Below, one piece after another: positions 34,867 to 41,632 of a stretch of 64,000 bases of DNA. This DNA comes from DASWOJ01 sp036398775 (lineage in GTDB: Bacteria > Pseudomonadota > Alphaproteobacteria > Acetobacterales > Acetobacteraceae). Under the pieces are notes generated by a model. The model had not been told where the DNA came from. It was given only the letters and a program-made list of their open reading frames with translations, and made no database searches. The translations under genes and the position numbers were made by a program. Where the stretch lies: contig DASWOJ010000096.1 in the NCBI GenBank assembly GCA_036398775.1, positions 1 to 64,000 on the forward strand. Reading direction: 5' to 3'. Every line of letters begins with the position of its first letter. The first letter of the stretch is position 1.

Positions 34867-36478
34867 GCGGCTGATCCTGGCGCACTTCTGGCTGGCCTTC
34901 GCGGGGTTCGGCCTCGCCTTGCTGCTGGGCGAGTGGCAGATGGTCGTGCGCAGCCCGCTCCATGCCTGGATCGGCAATCCCGAGCTCTACTACCGCTCCG
35001 TCACCGCGCACGGCACGGCGATGGCCTATGTGTTCCCGACCCTGGTCGCCATGGGCTTCGGCTATGCGATCAGCGAGGCCGCACTGCATCAGCCCCTGAT
35101 CGGGCGGCGATGGGCCTGGGCCGGGTTCGGGCTGGTGCTGCTGGGCACGGTCACGGCGATGGCGCCGGTGTCGCTCGGGCTGGCATCGGTGCTCTACACC
35201 TTCTACCCGCCGATGATCGGCAACCCGCTCTACTACGTCGGCATCGTGCTGATCGTGGTGGGGTCGTGGATCTGGGTGGCGCTGATGGTGGTCAACCTGA
35301 CTGCCTGGAAACGCGCCAACCTTGGCATCCCGGTGCCGCTGGCGATGTTCGCCAACGTCGCGGGGTCGCTGCTGTGGGCGTGGACAGCCGTCGGCGCGGC
35401 CATCGAGCTGCTGTTCCAGATCCTGCCGGCGTCCCTGGGCCTGACCGACACGATAGATGCCGGGCTGTCCCGCGTGCTGTTCTCCTGGACGCTGCACGCC
35501 ATCGTATATCTCTGGCTGATGCCGGCCTACATCGCCTACTACGCCATCATCCCGCGGGCGATTGGCGGGCGGCTATACAGCGATCCCATGGCGCGCATCT
35601 CGTTCGTCCTGTTCCTGGTGGTGGCCATGCCCATCGGCGTCCACCACCTGTTCGCGGACCCGCAGGTGGGCGCCGGTTTCAAGTTCATGCACTCGGTGTT
35701 CACCGCATTGGTGACGCTGCCGACGCTGCTGACGGTGTTCACCATCTGCGCCTCGGTCGAGATCGCCGGGCGCCTGCGCGGCGGCCGGGGCGCGCTCGGC
35801 TGGCTCACGGCGCTGCCGTGGCGCAACCCGATGATGCTGGCGCTGGCGTTCTCGTTCGTCATGCTCGGCTTCGGCGGCGCCGGGGGCCTCATCAACATGA
35901 GCTACCAGCTCGATGCCAGCATCCACAACACGCAGTGGATCACCGGCCACTTCCACCTGATCTTCGGCGGCGCCATCGTCATCATGTACTTCGCCATCGC
36001 CTACGACCTGTGGCCGCACCTGACCGGCCGCGCCCTGGCCGATGCCGGGCTGATGCGGACGCAGCTCTGGACCTGGTTCGTCGGCATGATCGTGCTGACG
36101 TTCCCGTGGCACTACGTGGGCGTCCTGGGCATGCCGCGGCCCATGGCGTTCTATGACTATACCGACCCGGCGCTGGCGGCCCAGGCGCTGTCGGTCACGG
36201 CGTCCGTCGTGGGCGGCGCCATCCTGGTGGTGTCCGGCGCGCTGTTCGTGGCGGTGCTGGTCCGCGGGCACTCGGCAGTCCGCGTGCAGCCCGGCGAATA
36301 CCGGTTCAGCGTGGCCGCCCACCAGGCGCAGGCCGTGCCGAAGGTGCTGAACGGCTTCGGCCTCTGGTTCGGCCTGATGGTGATGCTGACGGTCGTGAAC
36401 TACGGCTTCCCCATCGTGCAGCTGCTGGCGACGCCGAAAACGTCGGTGCCGGCCATCCGGATCGGCGCCGCGCCATGA
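34853..36478 (+). CDS. cbaA: ba3-type cytochrome c oxidase subunit I
   Basis: Catalytic subunit of a B-family (ba3) proton-pumping oxidase, 541 residues with about 13 helices. The CuB ligand and cross-linked Tyr are in WTLHAIVYLW (H-A-I-V-Y, spacing as in ba3), two further CuB histidines in GVHHLFADP, and the heme ligands in ITGHFHLIFGG; the low-spin heme His is in VTAHGTAMAY. The usual Gly in WTGH is Leu here. Start is a GTG (34853) within the subunit II end, with AGAAGG upstream. High-affinity oxidases of this type serve at low oxygen, matching the stress genes around it. Confidence 0.92.
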   Translation: MLHSRRLILAHFWLAFAGFGLALLLGEWQMVVRSPLHAWIGNPELYYRSVTAHGTAMAYVFPTLVAMGFGYAISEAALHQPLIGRRWAWAGFGLVLLGTVTAMAPVSLGLASVLYTFYPPMIGNPLYYVGIVLIVVGSWIWVALMVVNLTAWKRANLGIPVPLAMFANVAGSLLWAWTAVGAAIELLFQILPASLGLTDTIDAGLSRVLFSWTLHAIVYLWLMPAYIAYYAIIPRAIGGRLYSDPMARISFVLFLVVAMPIGVHHLFADPQVGAGFKFMHSVFTALVTLPTLLTVFTICASVEIAGRLRGGRGALGWLTALPWRNPMMLALAFSFVMLGFGGAGGLINMSYQLDASIHNTQWITGHFHLIFGGAIVIMYFAIAYDLWPHLTGRALADAGLMRTQLWTWFVGMIVLTFPWHYVGVLGMPRPMAFYDYTDPALAAQALSVTASVVGGAILVVSGALFVAVLVRGHSAVRVQPGEYRFSVAAHQAQAVPKVLNGFGLWFGLMVMLTVVNYGFPIVQLLATPKTSVPAIRIGAAP

Positions 36479-37257
36479 CGCCCGCGCACCCGCGCCGCAG
36501 CCCTTGGGCGGCCACGGCCATCGTGCTGACCGCGTCGCTCGCCGTGGCCTCGGCCGTGGTGGGATTCCTGGTGCTGCCGGAGGTGCAGGGTCAGGCGGGT
36601 GCCGGAGTCTAGGACTCGATCTGCCGCGCGGCGGGCATCCTGCAGGTCCCGCCCGCCGCCGCGCCGGTGGTTGGGGCGGGTTTCAGGACCACCGATGTCG
36701 TTGTCGTCCCGGGGATGATGGACGGCGCAACCCCGGCATCGGTCGGCCAGGGCGCCACCCTGGCGATGCAGTGCGCCACCTGCCACGGCGCGCGGGGCAT
36801 CAGCGGGGCGGACGTGCCCAACCTGGCCGGCCAGTATGCGCCGGCGGTCTTCAAGCAGTTGCGGGACTACCAGTCCGGCGCACGGACGAATGCAGTCATG
36901 GGTCCACGCGCCGCGGGCCTGACGGCGCAGGACATGCAGGACCTGTCGGCCTACTACGCTTCCCTGCCACGGCTCAGCCTGTCCGCGGCGGCCGTGCCGG
37001 CGCCCATCATCGTTGCCGGCGGGGCGCCGATGCGCAACATCGCACCGTGCGGCACCTGTCATGGCGGGGTGGCTACCAAGGCCGGCAGCGCCTGGCTGGA
37101 TGGGGCGCCGTATGCCTACCTGCAGGCACAACTCGAAGCCTTCGCTGCTGGCAGTCGGCACAACGACATCAGCCAGCAGATGCGCAACGTCGCCCGCAAC
37201 ATGACGCCCGCGGAGATCACGCTGGCGGCGCACTACTACGCAGGCAACCAGCCCTAG
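36475..37257 (+). pseudogene. Diheme cytochrome c, in-frame amber codon
   Basis: A membrane-anchored diheme cytochrome c following the oxidase genes. The ATG at 36475 overlaps the subunit I stop and encodes an N-terminal helix (WAATAIVLTASLAVASAVVG). At 36610-36612 a TAG interrupts the frame after GQAGAGV; relatives as I recall them have Trp at this point (TGG to TAG would be one change). The frame then continues intact with DSICRAAGILQVPP, heme sites CATCH and CGTCH, to the stop at 37255. If not read through, the first usable start is ATG 36715 or GTG 36667, without signal sequence, so heme attachment would fail. Confidence 0.75.
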
Positions 37258-37278
37258 CCTGAACCGGAGGACACGATC

Positions 37279-37611
37279 ATGCCGATGTTTGAGGAACGCG
37301 AGCGGGCCTTCGAGGCGAAGTACGCGCATGACAAGGAGTTCCAGTTCCTCCTCACCGCGCGGCGCGACAAGCTGCTGGCGGGGCGGGTGGCGGACCGGCT
37401 CGACATGGAGGACCGTGACCGGGCTGCGCTGACCCTGGCGGTCCTGGCGGTGCCCGGCGGACCCAGGCATGACGCGCTGCTGGTCGAGCACCTGAGGGGG
37501 ACGCTTCTGGATCGGGGAAGTATCGTCCCTGACGCGGAGATGGCGGGTCTGCTGGTGGACTGCGCCACCCAGGCGAGGCAGCAGCTCCTGGATCAGCCGG
37601 ACGCTAGGTAG
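37279..37611 (+). CDS. DUF1476 family, ATPase inhibitor subunit zeta-like
   Basis: A 110-residue cytoplasmic helical protein. The N-terminus MPMFEERERAFEAKYAHDKE is characteristic of DUF1476, the alphaproteobacterial F1-ATPase inhibitor zeta family (described in Paracoccus), which blocks ATP hydrolysis by F1FO under de-energised conditions. Here it is slightly longer and more divergent than typical orthologues. GGAGG is spaced 8 bases ahead of the ATG. Placement right after a low-oxygen-type oxidase makes physiological sense: protecting ATP when respiration falls. Its stop codon lies inside the shared element that follows. Confidence 0.85.
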   Translation: MPMFEERERAFEAKYAHDKEFQFLLTARRDKLLAGRVADRLDMEDRDRAALTLAVLAVPGGPRHDALLVEHLRGTLLDRGSIVPDAEMAGLLVDCATQARQQLLDQPDAR

Positions 37612-37632
37612 TTTCCGAGGCTGCCCCTGGGC
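37604..37632 (+). promoter_or_regulatory. Shared upstream element, copy 3
   Basis: CTAGGTAGTTTCCGAG (37604-37619), then GCTGCCCCTGGGC. It matches copy 1 at 15 of 16 core positions and in the TGGGC block. It lies about 98 bp before the next gene and overlaps the end of the DUF1476 gene. Confidence 0.6.
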
Positions 37633-37701
37633 GGGGCGCCCGGGTAGGCATCGCCTCCGCTGGCTCGGTCCGGCTGGCCTGGTTTTGGAAGGGCAATCCT
37701 C

Positions 37702-38280
37702 ATGCACGCACAAGCACAAGACTCCGTCGTGGCCGTATTCCCTGGCCACGACGTGGCAGAGGCCGCCGTCAAGGCGCTGACCGCGGCAGGCATCGCAATC
37801 AAGGCGATCAGCATCGTCGGCAAAGGCTACCACACCGAGGAGAAGGTGCTCGGCTTCTACAACATGGGCGACCGGGTGAAGTTCTGGGGCAGCCGCGGCG
37901 CGTTTTGGGGCGGGCTGTGGGGCCTGTTCTTCGGCGGCATGATCCTGACCCTGCCCGTCACCGGGCCGGTGGTCCTGGTGGGCTACGTGGCCGCCGCCGC
38001 GGTCTCCGCCGTCGAGGGGGCGCTGGTGGTCGGCGGGCTGAGCGCGCTAGGCGCGGCCCTGGCCGGCATCGGCATCCCGCGCGACAGCGTGCTGCGATAC
38101 GAGACGGCCATCGCCGCTGACGGCTTCCTGGTGATGGCGCATGGCACGACGGCGGAAATGGCGCAGGCGGAATACGTGCTCAAGGGCCTGCGCCCGCAGC
38201 ATCTGGAGCTGCACCAGGGCGGGCAAACATTCGCGGCAGCGGGCGCGACGGACAAGCAGCTTGCCGGCATGGTCGTTTGA
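37702..38280 (+). CDS. Stress-related glycine-rich membrane protein (DUF1269/GsiB-like)
   Basis: A 192-residue protein. Residues 5-50 form an alpha/beta domain like the YflT/general-stress-17M fold (VVAVFPGHDVAEAAVKALTA). A glycine-rich hairpin of two membrane segments follows (GAFWGGLWGLFFGGMILTL, about 66-84, and about 90-120). A second small domain at the C-terminus repeats the first in style. Proteins of this make-up are found with Usp and BON genes in stress clusters, but the molecular role is unknown. The shared element about 98 bp upstream puts it in the same regulon as the other units. Confidence 0.7.
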   Translation: MHAQAQDSVVAVFPGHDVAEAAVKALTAAGIAIKAISIVGKGYHTEEKVLGFYNMGDRVKFWGSRGAFWGGLWGLFFGGMILTLPVTGPVVLVGYVAAAAVSAVEGALVVGGLSALGAALAGIGIPRDSVLRYETAIAADGFLVMAHGTTAEMAQAEYVLKGLRPQHLELHQGGQTFAAAGATDKQLAGMVV

Positions 38281-38450
38281 TGGCCCGCACGGCTGATGAC
38301 GGGCGCGCTGCGGCCATCGCAGCACTGCCCGGGCTGCTGGGGCTGGGCGGTCCGTAGCCCGCCGGAGCAGTCACCGCTGTCCGAACTGAGATGCCCCCAC
38401 CTGTCTCAACTCACCCGTGACGAGCGGTGGCCCTTGTCCCAAGTTGCCGA

Positions 38451-39383
38451 TCAACCGTCTTTGCCTGACCGCCGGGGCGGAACCAGCTCTGCCCTGGCGA
38501 AAAGCGCCGCAGCCCAATCAACGAACACGCGCAGGCGCGTGCTCAAGTGCCGGTTTGGCGGATATACCACATGCAGCGGCAGGGCTGGCACGGCCCATTC
38601 CTTCAGCACCTCCTGCAAAGCTCCGCTCTCCAGATGCGGCCGCACTATGAAGTATGGCGCCTGCAGGATGCCATGCCCGGCCAGCCCGGCGGCCACATAC
38701 GTCTGTGCCTCGTTCACCGCCACCTGGTAGCGCCCCGCCACTTCCAGCCTTTCGCCTGCGCGCACGAAGCTGAACGGGTGCGGCTCGGCCAGGCGCTGCT
38801 TGAGATAGCCGATCCGCATGTGATCTTGCGCCAGCGCGTTCGGGTCCGCCGGCATCCCATGCGCATCGAGGTAGGCCGGGGCGGCACAGGTCATCATGTG
38901 CATCTCGGCGATCCGCCGGGCAATCAGCGACAGGTCGCCGATGACGCCGGCCCGGATCACGCAATCCACGTTGTCCGCAATCAAGTCCGCGGCCCGGTCC
39001 GACGTGCCGACATCTAGTTGGATGTCGGGATACCGGGCGAAGAACCCGCCCAGCGCGGGGATGATGATCTGCTGGGCGATGGACGGCGACACGTCAATGC
39101 GGAGGCGCCCCTTCGGCCGGCCCTGCGACGCGGTGACGCTCGCGTCCAGTTCCTCCAAGTCGGACAACAGCCGCACGGCCCGCTCATAGTAAGCGGCGCC
39201 GTCCGACGTCACCGCAAGCCGCCGCGTAGTCCGGCTGAGCAGCTTCGTGCGGAGATGGGCCTCCAACTGCTGCAGCAGCTTGCTCACGGTTGCCTTTGGC
39301 GCCCCCAAGCTGGCAGCCGCATGCGTGAAGCTTCCGCTCTCGACGATGCGGACGAACGCCCGCAAGGCGGCCACTTGGTCCAT
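38451..39383 (-). CDS. LysR-family transcriptional regulator
   Basis: DNA-binding regulator of 310 residues. Winged helix-turn-helix at residues 1-60 (MDQVAALRAFVRIVESGSF, THAAASLGAPKATVSKLLQQ) and a periplasmic-binding-like effector domain at about 90-300 (GRLRIDVSPSIAQQIIIPAL, DCVIRAGVIGD). The sequence belongs to the CrgA/DhcR-like branch. The ATG at 39383 is preferred to an upstream start since it gives the canonical MDQ N-terminus. It is transcribed away from the hydrolase/RND operon and probably controls it and itself via the palindrome between them. Confidence 0.93.
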   Translation of the reverse strand: MDQVAALRAFVRIVESGSFTHAAASLGAPKATVSKLLQQLEAHLRTKLLSRTTRRLAVTSDGAAYYERAVRLLSDLEELDASVTASQGRPKGRLRIDVSPSIAQQIIIPALGGFFARYPDIQLDVGTSDRAADLIADNVDCVIRAGVIGDLSLIARRIAEMHMMTCAAPAYLDAHGMPADPNALAQDHMRIGYLKQRLAEPHPFSFVRAGERLEVAGRYQVAVNEAQTYVAAGLAGHGILQAPYFIVRPHLESGALQEVLKEWAVPALPLHVVYPPNRHLSTRLRVFVDWAAALFARAELVPPRRSGKDG

Positions 39384-39402
39384 CGCTCCAAGCACTCCGA
39401 TG

Positions 39403-39424
39403 ATTGTCCACAATGGTGGATAAT
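39403..39424. promoter_or_regulatory. Palindromic LysR operator candidate
   Basis: ATTGTCCAC (39403-39411) faces GTGGATAAT (39416-39424), a 9-bp inverted repeat with one mismatch and a 4-base centre. It lies 20 bp before the LysR start and about 80 bp before the hydrolase start, in an AT-richer stretch, as expected for a LysR binding site. Confidence 0.6.
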
Positions 39425-39504
39425 GTAATTCCAGATGCAGCATTACACTGGTTTGTAGCCAATCCCACTATATGCTGCGTCGCAACAGGAATTGACCATC
39501 GGCC

Positions 39505-40344
39505 ATGCCGGTCCAGTCCAAGCTCGAACGGTTCACCATCAGCGCCGGCGGCGTCCCGGTTCCGGTCCGCCTCTACCGAGGCGCTATGGCCCAGGCCCAA
39601 CCGCTTGTCTTGCACCTGCCAGGCGGGACGTTTACCGCCGTGCCTGACGAACGCCCGGTCGCCTCCCTGCTGGCCGAGGCCGGGGCGGCCGTCATCTCCG
39701 CAGACTATCCCACCGGCCCAGCCCATCCCTTCCCGGACGCGGTCGAGGCGATGTATGCGCTGCTCCGGCATCTTCACGACCGCCGCGCCCAGTGGGCCGC
39801 CCGCACCTCCAAGCTGTTCGTCGCCGGCGAGGAGGCCGGCGGCAATCTGGCTGCGGCGCTTGCGATGATGGCGCGGGACCGCCTCGGGCCACCCATCGCC
39901 GGGCAGATACTGCTGTCGCCCATGCTCGATGCCGGCATGGCGACCTGCTCGTTCCGCGATGCGGAGGCCGGGCCGGTCGGCTGCAAGTGGGCTGATGGCT
40001 GGACCGTTTACCTCGGCTGCCCGGACACCGCCGCGCACCCCTACGCCGCCCCGTCTGCGGGGTCGCGGCTGCATGGCCTGCCGCCTGCCCTGGTGATCAC
40101 GACGCCGGACGACCCGATGCGCGACGAGAGCCTCTGCTACGCCGGCCGTCTCAAGCAGGCGGGCGTGGCAATCCATGCCCGGGCCATCACGGCGCACGAC
40201 TGGCCGGACACGCTGGCGGGGTCCGCCCCGTCCGGGCCGCGTCCGGAGTGGGCGGACGTGGTTCGCAGCAACTTCGCCGATTTCTTCGCCGCCGTGACGC
40301 AGGGTCAAGCCCCGGTCCGGACCATTGCAGGGAGTGCCGCATGA
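39505..40344 (+). CDS. Alpha/beta-hydrolase-fold protein lacking the Ser nucleophile
   Basis: A 279-residue protein of the HSL-like (alpha/beta hydrolase-3) family. The oxyanion region reads HLPGGTF instead of HGGG. The nucleophile elbow, GDSAG in family members, is GEEAG here (VAGEEAGGNLAAAL, about 111-124), so Asp-Ser has become Glu-Glu. The acid (TPDDPMRDES) and histidine (TAHDWPD) positions are preserved. It is thus probably not a classical esterase; it could be a binding protein or use another chemistry. It shares four bases with the RND adaptor gene that follows, so it is the first gene of an efflux operon. Confidence 0.8.
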   Translation: MPVQSKLERFTISAGGVPVPVRLYRGAMAQAQPLVLHLPGGTFTAVPDERPVASLLAEAGAAVISADYPTGPAHPFPDAVEAMYALLRHLHDRRAQWAARTSKLFVAGEEAGGNLAAALAMMARDRLGPPIAGQILLSPMLDAGMATCSFRDAEAGPVGCKWADGWTVYLGCPDTAAHPYAAPSAGSRLHGLPPALVITTPDDPMRDESLCYAGRLKQAGVAIHARAITAHDWPDTLAGSAPSGPRPEWADVVRSNFADFFAAVTQGQAPVRTIAGSAA

Positions 40345-41606
40345 TCGACTTCAAGCCCGCCACGGCCACCGACGACCTCAAGGCATCGCGGCCCCGCTCC
40401 CGCCGCCTCTCCTGGCTGGCTGGCATCAGCCTCGTTGCGCTGGTGGCTGCCGGGGCCGCCTACAAGCTGGCGCCGGGCCTGGCCGGGCCAACTGCCGGTC
40501 CTGCGGCCGCAGCCGCGCCTGGCCCCGTCCCGGTCTCGGTTGCGGTGGTCGAGCAGAAGGACACCGCGATCTGGAGCGACTTCTCCGGACGGGTCGAGGC
40601 AGTTGGCCGTGTCGAGGTGCGTCCGCGCGCTGCCGGCGCGATCCTCAAGGCGCACTTCCGCGAAGGCGCCTTGGTCCGGCAAGGCGACCTGCTGTTCACC
40701 ATTGATCCCGCACCCTACGCGGCCGAAGTTCAGGGCGCCGAGGCTCAGGTCGCGTCCGCCCAGGCCCGCCTCGCCCTCGGCGCGAAGGAGTTGCAGCGCG
40801 CACAGCAGCTCGTCGGCAACGGCTTCACCCCGCAACGCGACGTGGACCAGCGGGTGAACGAGCTGCGCGCCGCCGAGGCGAACCTGCGCGCCATGCAGGC
40901 GGCTCTGGACACCGCGCGTCTCAACCTCGGCTATACCGAGGTGCGGGCGCCGATCGCCGGGCGCGCTGGACGGATCGAGGTCACGGCCGGCAACCTCGTG
41001 CCCGCCGGGCCGACGGCGCCCGTGCTGACGACGCTGGTATCGGTGAACCCGATCTACGCGAGTTTCGAGGCCGACGAGCAGTCCCTGGCCCGCGCGTTGG
41101 CCAGCCTGCCCGGCGGCAGTTTCCCCCGCGGCGGAACCGACATCACCGACGAGCTCGCCGGCATCCCAGTCCAGATGGGCACGCTCGGCTCCGCGGGGAC
41201 GCCGTTCCTGGGCAAGCTGCAACTGGTGGACAACGTCGTTGATGCCCGCAGCGGGACCGTCCGCGTGCGCGCCGCCTTCGACAACCCTGACGGCAAGCTG
41301 ATGCCCGGCCAGTTCGCGCGGCTGCGGCTGGGCCTGGCGCACACGGAGCCTGCGCTGGCCATTGACGAGCGCGCCATCGGCACCGACCAGGACCGCCGCT
41401 TCGTGATGGTCGTCGGCGACGACAACAAGGTCGCCTACCGCCAAGTCGCCCTCGGCCCTACCGCCGAAGGCCTGCGCCTCGTCACCTCCGGCCTGAAGCC
41501 CGGGGAACGCATCGTCGTCAATGGCCTGCAGCGCATCCGCCCGGGGGCAACTGTTGCCCCGGAACCGGTCGCCATGACTGCCTCCGCCTCGCTGGCCGCC
41601 CGCTGA
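40341..41606 (+). CDS. RND efflux periplasmic adaptor subunit
   Basis: Membrane-fusion protein linking an RND pump to an outer-membrane channel, 421 residues. One N-terminal helix (about 22-45) is followed by the barrel-sandwich/lipoyl half-motif (VEVRPRAAGAILKAHFREGA), an alpha-hairpin (about 105-170, ELQRAQQLVGNGF, RVNELRAAEANLRAMQAALD), the second lipoyl half (YTEVRAPIAGRAGRIEVTAG), a beta-barrel and the membrane-proximal domain (LKPGERIVVNGLQRIRPG). AGGGAG precedes the ATG, which overlaps the hydrolase stop. No outer-membrane factor gene follows the permease. Confidence 0.94.
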   Translation: MIDFKPATATDDLKASRPRSRRLSWLAGISLVALVAAGAAYKLAPGLAGPTAGPAAAAAPGPVPVSVAVVEQKDTAIWSDFSGRVEAVGRVEVRPRAAGAILKAHFREGALVRQGDLLFTIDPAPYAAEVQGAEAQVASAQARLALGAKELQRAQQLVGNGFTPQRDVDQRVNELRAAEANLRAMQAALDTARLNLGYTEVRAPIAGRAGRIEVTAGNLVPAGPTAPVLTTLVSVNPIYASFEADEQSLARALASLPGGSFPRGGTDITDELAGIPVQMGTLGSAGTPFLGKLQLVDNVVDARSGTVRVRAAFDNPDGKLMPGQFARLRLGLAHTEPALAIDERAIGTDQDRRFVMVVGDDNKVAYRQVALGPTAEGLRLVTSGLKPGERIVVNGLQRIRPGATVAPEPVAMTASASLAAR

Positions 41607-41632
41607 CCACACGTCCTACCGGGACCACCTAA

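Noticed and set aside
40248..40340. Longer N-terminus for the RND adaptor
   Set aside because: The upstream extension overlaps the hydrolase gene in another frame and lacks a start site; ATG 40341 has a good AGGGAG and gives the normal membrane anchor.
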